Source: Costus lasius (lineage: Eukaryota > Streptophyta > Magnoliopsida > Zingiberales > Costaceae). Taken from it: 64,000 nt of DNA. The stretch is from contig CM050449.1 in the NCBI GenBank assembly GCA_027563935.2, positions 13,964,501 to 14,028,500 of the forward strand. Reading direction: 5' to 3'. Positions 11,628 to 23,549 of this stretch are shown here, one piece after another. Within the stretch, counting starts at the first letter, position 1. Every line of letters starts with the position of its first letter. The position numbers and the translations under genes are program-made. The notes beneath the pieces are model-generated. The model saw only the letters and a list, made by a program, of their open reading frames with translations. It had not been told where the DNA came from and did not search any database.

Positions 11628-12665
11628 TATGATGCTCACCACATTTTGATCATTTATTCCAACTTGTCCATTAGTGAGGTCAGGTTTTGATCTTTGTAGG
11701 CATTTACGTTACCTGTAGGCACCTTTTCTTATGTCTTTGGATATCCAAGATTGATCCTACTTATTGTCTTTTGACTATACAACTGTTTTCATTTGTAAGT
11801 GGTCAATTCAAGGAAAAATACAAGACCCGCTATTTCAATGATTATGTCAATAGCAACTACTTAATATTTATAATTTAATCTATGAAATTAATCTTGTTTA
11901 GTGTATTGAAATTCTCGTTAAGTGGCATTAGAAATGTAAAATCACTTGCTTAAAACAATTTCTAGAGTTTGTTCTATTTCTTTTTCTAATTATTTAATTG
12001 AGAATTTCTTTGCAGTTTATTTGGACTCCTTAGGTTGTTTTGATTCGATTGACTTCGATGGCATGCATAATGAACTTCGAATAATTCAGCTACCTCTTCT
12101 TTATCCATGATTGAACAACTACATAAGTGAAGCTTTTGTGTCAGTAAATTTCTTTTATGCTTATCCCATGTTCTTTTTGCCCTTGCGCCGTCCCAAAACA
12201 TTTAGAAGGGTTGCAAAGTAGTTACTCAACGTGCTTTGATGATCCGAATTTGCAGAGGAGAACCATTTTAGCCCTTGAAATTTTGAGCTGCCTTTTGGAT
12301 AATGGAACATGATCCGCTTGTGACATTACTATGTTTCTCATTAGAAAATTTTCTAACGTGACTCCTGATAATTTAAAGCAACTGTGGGGCAAATATGGAG
12401 AAGAATTGGTGTCTTTTTACGAGGCTTCTAACCTTTTTGTTTTTTCAGCCTTTATTATTCTATGCACTCTTATCACTTAATTTTAGCGGTAATCAGATAT
12501 ATGAACCTTTTCTAGTTTTGTGCCGGTAGGCGCTACGACAAGCGGGTAGTTGGTTTTTCTTTCTGCTTATTAAGTGATTTAAACGAATTTTGTATTATAT
12601 TTGTTTATGACGTGTGCAATTTGTTATCCTAGCGAAGGTTTCTTTTAAGTTCTTTTTGTTTCAGC
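11628..12665. other. no clear gene; weak coding-like patches
   Basis: Short patches such as 12365-12415 (plus frame reading LKQLWGKYGEELVSFYEA) look coding-like and may be exons or exon relics belonging with 12666-12852. They lack a confident set of splice sites and are not assigned. Confidence 0.35.
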
Positions 12666-12852
12666 ATGTAAAAGAAGAATTGGAAACAAGGGCCGTTCAG
12701 AATGTTGGAACATGTGCGAAGAATGTTTTGTTGGATTTTCGAAAGTCTCAAACCCATGCAGATTTCAAAGAACGCCTCGCTGGAGCCGCCAAGCTAACAA
12801 GCATCGACAATCCCACTGAATTGCTCACTGATCAGATTGACAGATGCCCGTA
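12666..12852 (+). CDS. possible terminal exon of an unrecognised gene
   Basis: A pyrimidine-rich acceptor (tttttgtttcag) precedes an open stretch reading HVKEELETRAVQNV through LTDQIDRCP to a TAG stop at 12850-12852. The residue make-up (Glu, Arg and Asp rich, helical) looks like real protein, unlike the neighbouring ORFs. I do not recognise the family. Upstream exons would lie to the left, possibly beyond the repeat block, or the gene is a relic. Splice phase is unknown. Confidence 0.4.
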
Positions 12853-14366
12853 GAATTTTGAACTATGGCCGTGCACAAGTCATATCTGCTTTTAACATAA
12901 ATATTTTGGTAGTTAGATTACAGCCATATCAATTCAATAAGATCTCATCCAGAGACTGATGGGATGTCTAACGGTAGTTGTTTTTCATAATTTTAGATTG
13001 ATTATTTCATTTTTCTAATATTATTAAAATTGACCTCTTTGTGATGAATGGATTTATTGCTAATGCATGCGAGATTTAGTAATACTATCGCTTTGACATT
13101 TCGAGCAACAATTTGCTCCTCAGCTAGTCAGCTGATGGAAAATGAGCTTGAAGTCGACAATTTAATAGGCACTCGGTATTAATCGACCCAACCGACCGAG
13201 AAGACGCATCATTATGGCTTGTCTGTATGCCTCCTGAGGTGACATGTGCCATCAGACGGGCTGGATTGGATTTGACAGCATCTAAATTTTGTGATAGCAT
13301 TTAGGAGACAAACGTAAACAGTTCAACTGCAATTCTTGTGTGATGTTATTTTCCCACGATAAAAGAAACAGGGTGCATGGAATGTAGAAAGTTTAGGTAC
13401 CGTTAGATAACCCCACATTCATAAATCTTTGCCTATCTTTGAAGGCCATATACATTGCTCCCATAAAGGTGACTGTAGGAGCTATTTGTGAGAGTTCAAA
13501 TGGACTGGCTTTGAGTATTAGGAAAGTCTTAATCTAAGGTCTACCCTACTCTTTTTGTTGTGGCTTATTTTGGTTTGAATTGTTGCAAATTTCTTTCACA
13601 TGTTTAAGTCAACTACGATGATATCAAATTATCAATGATATATCAAAATCAATCATTTCAGAATTTTTTTAGAAGCTTGATGTTTGGAGAAGGCAATAGG
13701 GACTAGAACAGCAATAGGAGCAAGATCATTGACAAATTCCCATACGTGTGGCTTTGTCCTCTCCTATGTATGAATTCATGTTGGCCACTTTTCATTGAGT
13801 TGAAACCAACAACTCAAAACATCATCTAATGATCAAAATACACCATCTTTGTTTGCCCTAACGTAATGAACCTAAAATCCAAGCAAAAATCTCTTATGCT
13901 TCAGCCAAATTCTTTTGCCATAGCTCTAGTGATCATTTAACACTAATTACAATATACACATTCCTTTTCTTAAGAAAATCACATCCATCTTTCTTATGGG
14001 AAACAAATCACATTAAACTATAGGTATGTTTCTAAGAAAAAATAACCTTTAAAAGAAAATAAATATAGTCACTAGCTTTATAGATGCCTTAATAATCCTA
14101 ACCATAAATTAGTCAATGGAAACATAGTTTAAAACCTCAATTATCGTGAGGTCATCCTTCACTTTAGAGATATGCAATGCATATTTTCTTGTACACTTTA
14201 AATTATTAATCATAGAAATAATCATGCTAGATAAGCTAATTTAGAAGATTTAGTTCACAAAATTTGGTTGTAAACTATGTTAAAATGTCTTTTATAGGAA
14301 CCGTTGTATCCATCTCAAATCCAACAACCAAAGGAGAGAAATCAAGAAAAAGGAGGCTAAGGAGTT
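12853..14366. other. AT-rich spacer without features
   Basis: No conserved frame, RNA gene or clear repeat end was seen between the possible exon at 12666-12852 and the solo LTR. Confidence 0.55.
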
Positions 14367-14444
14367 TGTTATACCTTAGATTTTATTTATTAATTTTATT
14401 TAAATTTTAAATTTTAAAAATCCCGTATAAATATAATCTAAACC

Positions 14445-15003
14445 TAGACTCGACAAAAACTGATCTGATCCATTGACTCGACCCAACTTGACACGATGTT
14501 AGGCAGATTCGGATCAATCATAATTGTGTTTGAGTCATAAAACAGGTCAACCCGTTTATGACAAAAAAATAATCGGATCGTGTCAGGTTGTAAACGAGTT
14601 GACCAACTTAACCTGATTATATTATATATTTATATATGTAAATTTTATATATAGGCTAACTCAACTTCCATTGCTAGCTATAAAGCCCAAATCTCTTTTA
14701 ACCATTTATTAACCTACATTTTGGCATACTAATAAGACCAAATTTTTTATTAATTTTAATAAAATTTTTATCAATTTATTATTTATATTTAAAATATAAA
14801 TAATAAATTTATAATCTCATAGATCGAATTAATAAATGACTCATATAATAAATGAGTTATTCAAGTCATGTTAAATTAGCTCAATTATATTTAGATCATA
14901 TTTAAGTTAAATAAATTAATATAATTAAATAAATAAATTATATTTAAATTAACTTAATCAGGGTCATAAATACATAACCCACTAACTTAAATTACCATTT
15001 CTA
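14445..15003. mobile_element. hAT-like MITE, TAGACNNGGCAA family, nested
   Basis: The ends are TAGACTCGACAA and, inverted, the aattaccatttcta end at 14990-15003. The flanks are the identical 8-mer tctaaacc at 14437-14444 and 15004-15011, a perfect hAT-size target duplication. The interior matches 38643-39162 in reverse orientation over most of its length (for example tcgtgtcaggttgtaaacgagttg against cgtgtcgggttgtaaacggg). There is no open frame. It lies inside the solo LTR and is therefore younger than it. Confidence 0.85.
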
Positions 15004-15011
15004 TCTAAACC

Positions 15012-15620
15012 CTCTTTTTTTCTTCTCTCTCCCCACGTGCGCCGAAGCCCGCCCTCTTCGTTTGTTTTCCTTCTTCCCATTCAACGTTGTCGCTGTCTCG
15101 TGCTCGCGTCTTCTCCGACAGCAGCGAACGCGTGATCCTGGCGGCGACGGGTAAGGGCGCCGGAGTCGTCTTCGTCATCCCTTGAAGCAGCGCCCTCCGT
15201 CCGACGAAGGTTTCGGACGCGTGAGTCGATCCAGCGGCGGCGGCAAGTTTCTGAGCCGGGCGCCTCTCCATCTCATCGGCGTCGAGCCCGTGCATCCAGC
15301 AGCATCGGAAAGAGGCGCCGACCGCTCGCGCCGAGTTCCTTGGTGCAGCGTCGTCCTTCCAGCGAGCGTCCAACGCGAGCGGCGACGTCCCTTGCATCGC
15401 TCGCGTCGGAGGTTCTTTGCAACGCCGCCTCCCTCTCCCTCTTTCCCTTGGGCGGCGATCCTTCCTTCCTCTCTCGACGACGGTGGATTCTTCCTCTCCC
15501 GGCGGCGACTGTTTCCTCTCCCAACGGCGGCGACTTCTTCCGGCTCCCCAGCGTGCGTCGTGCGGACGCTGCGTTCGAGTGTAGCGGGGTGTGGACCGGC
15601 TGAATCGCAACGACGCGGTG
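15012..15620. other. GC-rich block inside the solo LTR
   Basis: About 600 bp of GC-rich sequence is open on several frames of both strands because it has few stops. Translations are Arg/Ser/Pro-rich without recognisable domains. It sits between the MITE and the copia insertion, within the reconstructed LTR. It is treated as LTR body, not a gene. Confidence 0.5.
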
Positions 15621-16015
15621 GTGATTTTTTTTCATCATTTATTTATTTAATTCTTTTTTTTCTCTCATATAATTTTCATCGTAGACAAGTAAACCCTAAA
15701 TTTGGTTATAATTTGTGATTAGGGCTAACTTAGGGAATCTTAGAAAGTGGTTGTGATCAACGAATGCTGGTGGAGCTTGTTTCGGTAAAAAACTTAATTT
15801 ATATTGTTAAATTATTATAATTAAGGGTTGAAGGCATGTTTAGGAGTTGATGCATAAGGTATAGAAATTATGAATGTTTATTAGTTCATAGATAATAAGA
15901 GATATTTTATTTAAACTATTTAGTAAAAAAAAACGAAGGTAACTGAGATTTCAGAGGAGATTTATGATATTAGTACTTGAGGTAGGAATCTTTCTCTACT
16001 CCTTTGCTACAGTGT

Positions 16016-16134
16016 TGTTAGAAGTGCTATGTGGTTAAAGTCTAACTCGACAACCCGTTAGGGTTATATATATAATTACTACTGTAGATGCAATAGATAG
16101 GTTTTTTGATTCTTCGAATAGAATACTGTTCAAT
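16016..16134 (+). repeat. 5' LTR of the copia element
   Basis: It starts TGTTAGAAG, contains the word gtagatgcaatagatag, and ends two bases before the primer-binding site tggtatcagag at 16136-16146. The left third is poorly matched to the 3' LTR, so the exact start is inferred. Confidence 0.65.
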
Positions 16135-16650
16135 ATGGTATCAGAGGGGGTTACACCGCCTCGCCTCTGCTCTCCTCGACGACAAACTCAAGAGGCGCTT
16201 GCCTCGATCCTCTTGCCCGGCTACTCCGTCTGCCCTGGTGGTGTTCAGCGGCACCTTTTCTCCCTACTAAACCTACGCCAACCATCGTTTGACTCTAGCG
16301 GCACTCTTGGCTCCTTTCCTTCGCTTCAGACTTTGCTGGCGACTTCTTTCAACTGGTGATCTCCTGTCGCCGCTCTTCTTGGTGGATTTTTTTTCTTAGT
16401 GTAATGCTAGGTGCAAACGGAAATCCGCTTCCTTTTTTTTTCGTAGCCTGGTGGATCTGGATTTCTTCTCATGCCTCGCTCCTCTGCCACTTGGAGACTG
16501 GTATCACGTCTCCTTTTAGCTTACGTTTGCTGACGTATCTGGTGCTTTCCTCTTGCTTCTTGCAAATTGAAGCCGCTTCTGCTTCATGTGACATAGCATA
16601 GTTATTGCTAGTATTCTGATCTTTGAGGGTTATGGTCTGTACTGATTCCA

Positions 16651-19600
16651 ATGGATTCTCAGCTTATAAATTTTGAAACTAAATCCACAGCCAATCTTAG
16701 CACTACTATGAAGCTAGATGGCACTAAGTACCTAATGTGGGCAAGAGCTATGTCTTTTTTTTTAGATCTCATGGCAAACGACACCATGTAAAAAATAATC
16801 TACCAGCAACATCTGACCACAATATACATTTGGGAGTATATCTGATATGGCTGTAGTGAATTCCCTTCTTCATAGTATGGAACCTCCAATTGCTTCCACG
16901 GTTATGTTTTACAATACTGCGAAAGAAGTGTGGGATGCACTTGCTAGCACTTATGCACTCCAGCACAACATCAGCCGCATCTATCAGTTGTATGAAGAGA
17001 TTCTTCTTATGCGTCAGGATGGCCGACTCCTCCAAGAATACTATGCTCAGCTAAAGGCTAAGTGGGATGAATTATGTCAATATCACCCTCTTGTAACTGA
17101 TATCTCGGTTATCCTCCAGCAACAAGAGGATTTTATCATTGCAAAGTTTCTCTCAGACCTTGATTCCAATCTCACTGCAGCACGGAATTAGCTACTTGTG
17201 GACCCTACATTACCCACCTTTCAGAATGTGTTCTACCGGCTTCTTCGGGTTCCTGCTACCTCGTCTTCATTTGAAACCCGGAGTGCCCTCCTAGCGCCTC
17301 AGACGGGTGGCCGATCTAGGGGTCTGATTTTTGGCTCTGGTAGTGGCCGAGGACGCAGACGTCGTCAGTTTGCTTGTGTTCATTATGGACGCATAAATCA
17401 TTTGTTTGATCGCTGCTGGGCCTGATTTGGTCAACCACCTCATGCCCATCTTGCTATTGACTCAGATTCCACTGGACAGATGCATGCCGCCATTCCTTCC
17501 ACCGTGCCCTCTACTAGCCTAGCGGCCCCTCCCTCTGGGACGTCCTCTAATATAACCTCTCTAGCTGCTCTTTATCCTTCTTGGATTCTTGATTCTGGAG
17601 CTACATTCATATGTCAGGTAATAAAGCTCTATTCTCATCTATTGCCTTTAGTAATCACCACCCTCCTGTTCGGATCGCTGATGGCTCTTTAGTCTTTGTC
17701 TCTGGTGTTGGCTCCATACACATTAGCAGCACCCTTGTTCTTTCTGATATTTTATACGTCTGTACCTTTCTGAACAATCTACTATCCATATGTGCTCTTA
17801 CACGAAGCTTAAATTGTATTGTAACATTTTTTCCTTCTCATTGTACGGTTCGTGACCTGTAGATGAGGAGAACGATTGGTGGGGGTCATAGAGATAGGGG
17901 CATCTATGTTCTGACTGTTCTCTCACGTCCATCTACCTCTGCTTGCTTTTCTGCTACCGCGTCCCTTTTCTAGTGGCATTGTCGGCTTGGATATCCCTCC
18001 CTTTTTACAGTTCAACGTTTTTTTGTCTTTGGCGTCTTGTTCTGTATTTCAATGTGATGCTTGTCAGTTAGGCAAACGTCATCGTGTGTTATTCTCCTCG
18101 TATGGTCCTACCATTAGTTCTGACCTTTTTTGCTAGTTCACTCTCATATATGGGGTCTGAGTCTTGTAACTATGATGGATGGTCATCGTTATTTTGTCTC
18201 CTTCATCGACGACCACTCTCGAATGTGTTGGTTATTTTTGTTAAAAAGTTGTTTGAACTTTTAAATGTATTTTGAGTTTTCTATGAATAAATTAAAACTC
18301 AGTTTGGACAACTTCTGAAAGTTATTCGCTTTGATAATGCCTTGGAATACACTAGTGCTCAGTTTCAGTCTTTCTGTCATAACAGGGGTATCCTCCACCA
18401 AACTGCTTGTCTCTACACCTCTCAACAAAATGGTGTTGCTGAACGAAAAAATCGACATCTTCTTGATGTGGCTAAGTCTCTTCTCTTTCACATGCATGTC
18501 CTTCGTTTGTTCTGGGGTAATGCTGTTCTTACCGCCGCCTTCCTTGTTAATCGTGTGCCCATTCAGCTCCTTCAGGGCAAGTCCCGGTTCTCTATTCTCT
18601 TCCCTCACCATCGCTCCCTTTCAGTTGTTCCAGATGACTTGCATCTTCCCATTATCTTACGTAAAGGTAAGCGCCACACCAATTCCTATCCTATCAGTAA
18701 CTATATTTCATATAATCAATTTTCTCCTTTGCATCATGCGTTTCTTGTTGGCCTCTCGTCCACCTTGGCTCCACGGTCATATGAGGCTGCTTGATTGCTC
18801 CTCGAGTAGTGTGCTGCCATGGATGTTGAGATGGTTGCTCTCTGTGATTGCTCCTCTAGGTGTTCGACCCTTAGGCATGTAATTGGGTATACACAATCAA
18901 GCGTAATCCTAATGGACCCGTTGATTGCTATAAAGCTCGCCTTGTTGCCAAAGGCTTTACTCAAACCTTTGACGTTGATTATTTTGAGACCTTCTCCCTA
19001 GAGCTCGTCTTAATTCTGTTCGGGTCCTTTTTTCTTTAGCCATTAATCTTAGCTGGCCTCTTCATCAGATGGATGTTCGCAATGTCTTTTTATATGGTGA
19101 TCTTCATGAGGCTGTCTCTATGGAGCAACCTCCCGGGTATATTGCTCAGGAGGAGTTGGTGTGTCAGTTGCATAAGACCATCTATGGGCTGAAACAGAGC
19201 CCACATGCTTTGTTCCAAAAATTCTCATAGATTATGTCACAAATTAGTTTTCATTGCAGCAAAGCAGATCACTCTATTTTCATACGGTACTACAAGAAAG
19301 GTCTTGTTATACTTGTTGTTTATGTGGATAATATTCTTTTAACCGATAGTGATTTCGAAGCTATAATAGAGGCTATGTCTTATCTACATTACAAACTTGC
19401 CCTTAAAGCTCTAGGCAAACTAAAATATTTCTTGGGAATTTAAATTGCGTATAAAGGGACATAAATATAACTCTCGCAAGGGAAATATGCTCTTGATGTA
19501 CTTCAGAAAACAGGAATGGTTGAGTGCAAGCCCGCTGATACACTTTTAGTACCCAATCAAAAATACTCTCGTGAAATGGACAATGCTCTGGTGGATCCAA

Positions 19601-20278
19601 CTAGCTATCACCGTCTTGCAGGGAAACTAATTTATTTGATTGTAGCTAGACTAGATATCTCTCATTCTGTTGGGATTGTTAGTTAATTTATGGAAAAAGT
19701 AAAGAAGGCTCATTGGGAAGCAGTGATGAGGATACTCCAATACATTAAAGGAGCTCCGGGGAAAGGCCTCCTGTATAAGAAAAATGAGCATGTTAGAATT
19801 GAAGTGTATTCAGATGCAGATTATGCTGGTAATATGGATATAGACGTTATATTACCGGATGTTGTACTTCATGTCGAAGGAAATTTGGTCACCTAGAAAA
19901 GTAAAAAAACAAAATGTTGTCTCAAGTTCTAATTGTGAGGCAGAATACAGGGCAATGACACATACAACTTGTGAAATGATGTGACTCAAAAATCTATTAA
20001 CGGACTTTAGGATTAAATGTGAAGACTCGATGCCTATGTTTTGTGATAACCAAGCTGCAATCTTTATCGCAAATATTTCAGTTTTTCATGAAAGGACAAA
20101 ACATATTGAGGTGGATTGTCATTTCATTCGGGATGCTGTCTCCAACAAAATCATCCATCTTCCCTACATCAAAACTAAAGAAGAGCTAGCTGATATCTTT
20201 ACAAAGCCCTTGGGACCATCTAAATTTTTCCCTTTATATAACAAGCTGGGCATGACTGATATTCATGCTCCTGCTTGA
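16651..20278 (+). pseudogene. degenerate copia gag-pol
   Basis: Domains in order are as follows. A gag starts at the ATG 16651 and runs through the UBN2-type region 16847-17190. A disrupted zinc-knuckle region lies near 17370-17425. The protease motif ILDSGAT is at about 17585-17605. The integrase core is about 18190-18600 (FDNALEYTS, QQNGVAERKN). Reverse transcriptase is about 18960-19440 (MDVRNVFLYGDL, TIYGLKQSP). RNase H follows to 20278 (YSDADYAG, ADIFTKPLG). Several stops and frame changes break it, for example at 17189-17191, 17424, 17861, 19228 and 19441. The catalytic YVDD box reads YVDN. The element cannot make active enzymes. Confidence 0.85.
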
Positions 20279-20285
20279 GCGGAAG

Positions 20286-20393
20286 TGTTAAAAGCCCTTG
20301 AGACCATCTAAATTTTCCCCTTTATATATATACTTACTACCGTAGATGCAATAGACATTTTTTTTTATTCTTCGAATAGACTACTGTTCTACA
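20286..20393 (+). repeat. 3' LTR of the copia element
   Basis: It starts TGTTAAAAG and ends TTCTACA. It matches the 5' LTR over about 70 bp of its right part, with a longer T run. It follows the RNase H stop codon by only eight bases. Confidence 0.7.
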
Positions 20394-21306
20394 GGTGCCA
20401 AGGATATGTATTAGGATAGACCACCTTATCTTTGTAACTCTTTCGGTTGAATTATTTTTAATTTTAGTAGACCTCAATATATATTTATTCGATTTTATTA
20501 TTACCTAATTGTCACATATGCATTGTGAGTAATTTGATATGTTTCTAATATTCCTATTGGAGATTTCTCTGAGTAATTATGGATTATGCAAATAATTTGA
20601 GATGTAATAATAATATAATGTTGTAATATGTATATGACCTATGACACGGTGATTTATCACTAGTGGCCTGTGTGTGATATAATTACTGATTGCATTGGGC
20701 TATACGGCTACCGGTAGGGTACCACCGGGCTGCAGTCGTTCCACTGTGTGAGCTAGGTGGAAACACTCTAAAAAAAGTGCGGCTCATTATTGAGATATGT
20801 TAGCCAAATTTGATTATTTACACGATAGTAATACATTTAACATTTTATTCTTGTGTTGATTGATACTAGCATATAGTATAATTTCAGTTTCATGTAGTTA
20901 TTTCATTATTAAGCATGCAATATCTTGTTGATTTCTACTTAGCATTTTTGCTAATTCATATTACAGGTATTGTGCTAGCTTTTGGATGGAATAAATAGCT
21001 AGATACCTGCCCTAGTTAAGATGTCCACAAAAGATTTTTATTTTTCTAATTTGTTCTTATTTTTAGTTGATTTAATTACATCTTTAATAGTATATTTTTA
21101 GAAGCGTGTTTTATAAATTTTTGGTATTTATTGTTAAAGTTGGATTTAGTTGATCTTAAATATTGTGATATAAATTTTGAGATATTTTTTTGATGAATCT
21201 AAAATTATCAGTGTTATGTGTTTATAGTTCGTTGGTTCATATTAAATTTTCTACCTCCTTGGGAATGCTCAGCTAAGGTAAGCTGGATTCCTGCCGGGGT
21301 GTGACA

Positions 21307-22190
21307 GAGTTAGTGACACAATTTAAAGGTCAACTAATTATACTAGCACCAACTAATCTTGTAAATCTTATAGGCATCACATTGTAAGAGTCAACTAATT
21401 ACATCAGCTTGAACAATTGATATATCATAGGCATCTTGTCAAGTATGTATGCAATATTTAACAATCACACAATCAATCCTTAGGTTCATCTTACTCAAGG
21501 ACCCCTACTTTACAATAGAACAACAAAATTATAAGCGATTCAACTACTATTGGAGAATCTAGGACTTAATGTAAAAGTTTAAGATAGGTAAAAACCAACT
21601 TTTTTTTTGGATATTCTAAAATTAGAGAGTTTGACAAGGGCATCTATTTTTAATAACAATGCCATAAAAGAGATCAACCTTCTCTAATGATTCTATGATA
21701 ATATTTTCTCACATATTAAATTGTTTTGTCTGTTTCTTGTTGAGACATGAATAGCTTGCAAAATTATTGAATCTCTATATGTCAAAGAGGATGGTACACT
21801 AAATGAGTTCTAAAGCTAATCATTTATACTTTGATTAGGTTCATTAGGAAAGTCATATTTTCTCAAGGAATTTTCAATTTAGAAGCATCCTCATAGTTGA
21901 CATAGAGATAGATCATTAAACCATAATTCAAAGCAACCCTAACACTTGTAACACCATCATTCATTGTCTTACACAGCAAAATCAAACTATAATCTAAAAC
22001 ATTTCATTTAGCTCAAAGTTCTTGAACTCAATCATAGGGCGCTAAATTGAAGGCAATCCATCAAAATCTCAAAGCTACAACCTCACCCTTTCACATCATT
22101 CCCTAGCCATATTTCTACCCACAAAATAACAACAGCGTTTCATCGCTTCTTCAATTGGCGGGAAGGACAGATTGCGCATATGTTGCCATT
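21307..22190. other. AT-rich spacer without features
   Basis: It begins with the gagtt half of the solo-LTR target duplication. No frame or repeat end is supported in the rest. Confidence 0.5.
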
Positions 22191-22194
22191 TATG

Positions 22195-22700
22195 GCTTGT
22201 TTACTTGGAGAGAAACCGGAAGGATCTTATAAAATCCATAGTTTATTAGGATGAAGAAAAATAAGGAGAAATGAAGAAATTCAAAATCCACCATTTTCAA
22301 TATGCCCAAATCGGGTGGAAAGAGCAACTGACGCGAGTTAAGGGCACATCTTCGGTTTCTCACGCGATCCCTATCCCAAACATTGTCGTTGCCGCTAGAG
22401 GAACAATCGGCCACTTGCACCGCTGCCGGACATCCATCATTTGTCGACGCCTTTGCTCACCGCCGCTACCGCTCCAAGGTATTATTCTCCATTTTCTTCC
22501 CCTTCTTTTCACGTCGCTGCAACTATCTCCACTTCCCCTTTGCTCATCGCCACCGCTGCCTTCCTCCTCCATCTTTTCTCCCTCCACCGTATTCCTTTCC
22601 TGCCAATGACAATAGCTATTCCTGCCGAGACCTTCTGCCATCTCTGCCGACAATACTTATTCCTGTTGATGCCGAGACCACCTCATGTTAGAACAACCTA
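22195..22700. repeat. repeat relic with TTTACTTGGAG end and GC-rich body
   Basis: The run tgtttacttggagagaaacc at about 22197, followed by gcccaaatcgggtggaaa at about 22304, is shared with the element at about 30340 (ttatttacttggagg and gcccaatttgggtggaaa). A CT-rich and GC-rich body follows. A matching right end is not visible. ORFs here are low-complexity and rejected. Confidence 0.4.
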
Positions 22701-23046
22701 GTCCTCCCCTACAGCGTTGGAAATTGTGGCTGAGCCCAATGTCGTGGACGAGGCAGCGGTCGTACTAGTTGCAATTGCCCGGAGGGGCGGAGCGGAGGCG
22801 TTAGCGGAAGCGAAGGGATAGGTGGCGAGGCTAGTCATGGTGCTATGGCGGGGTTTGGAATGGGCGAGAGAAAGCGTTGCAGTGGCGCTGGTAGCAATCC
22901 GCCGGCTGTCAGGGGCGGCAATGGTATTAAATAACCCGAGTGAAATCCTTCCGGGTCGGGCTTTCATAATTCATACAGTGAGTGCGCGACCTGATTTTAA
23001 TCAAAGCGGTTCGATTTATATGTTCCTTTTGATTGAATATCATCCG

Positions 23047-23057
23047 TCATATATAAT
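23047..23057 (+). promoter_or_regulatory. candidate TATA box for RFC1
   Basis: catatataatc lies about 500 bp upstream of the RFC1 start codon. A pyrimidine-rich leader (tttatcgctttctttatcttcg, split by other bases) follows at 23220-23290. Position fits only if the 5' UTR is long or spliced. Confidence 0.25.
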
Positions 23058-23549
23058 CAATTGTTGATGATGCCACTTGATCTGATGCGTGACAGATGCA
23101 TCCACGGGCAATGCGACTCTGTCACAGCGCAGTGTAGGGGTTTCGTGCATCCTTGGATTTATTTTGCTTTCTACATTGCCTCGTCTCGCCTAGTGGGAGC
23201 GCGGAGGAGGCCGCACTTCAATCTGGCTTTATCGCTTTCTTTATCTTCGTTCATTTGTCTCCTTAAGAACCCTAGTTTGCATTTCGTCCATTAGATTACG
23301 TTTTTGGTACCTAATCTTAAACCTTAGTCGCTTATTGGGATTCAAAAGTCAAAACTCGTTGTGGGGTCATAACGCTGCCAAATATCTGAAATTTAAAATT
23401 TTTTTTCTTGCTTTTAGCTTTGTTCTCTCTTTTGGGGTTTTACATTTTTGATGTTGGTTTCTTTGCTAACTTGATGCTATCATCTTGTTTTCAGACCTTT
23501 GGCTAGGCTATTGAAATAGCGACGTTAGTGATTGAGTTTAAATTTGGAA

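Larger units (their letters stand above)
16016..20393 (+). mobile_element. short-LTR Ty1/copia retrotransposon, defective
   Basis: The element has LTRs of about 119 bp (16016-16134) and 108 bp (20286-20393), sharing blocks such as gtagatgcaatagac/tag and attcttcgaatag. A Met-tRNA-type primer-binding site lies at 16136-16146, and a purine-rich tract (gagcggaag) precedes the 3' LTR. Gag, protease, integrase, reverse transcriptase and RNase H come in copia order. The flanks agtgt and ggtgc match at 3 of 5 positions, a decayed target duplication at best. It inserted into the gypsy LTR. Confidence 0.85.
14367..21306 (+). mobile_element. gypsy-type solo LTR with two nested insertions
   Basis: The left end reads TGTTATACC and the right end GGTGTGACA, near-inverted ends of the kind seen in Ty3/gypsy LTRs. 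They are flanked by the identical 5-mer gagtt at 14362-14366 and 21307-21311, a perfect target duplication. Removing the MITE (14445-15003 plus 8 bp) and the copia element (16016-20393 plus 5 bp) leaves about 2.0 kb. The left-end sequence is not repeated near the right end and no gypsy pol is present, so this is one LTR and not a whole element. The orientation is nominal. It holds a GC-rich block at about 15012-15600. Confidence 0.78.

Noticed and set aside
15182..15718. 178-aa and overlapping 201-aa frames on both strands
   Set aside because: They arise in a GC-rich block with few stops inside the solo LTR. Translations are Arg/Ser/Pro-rich with no domain, and equally long frames occur on the opposite strand.
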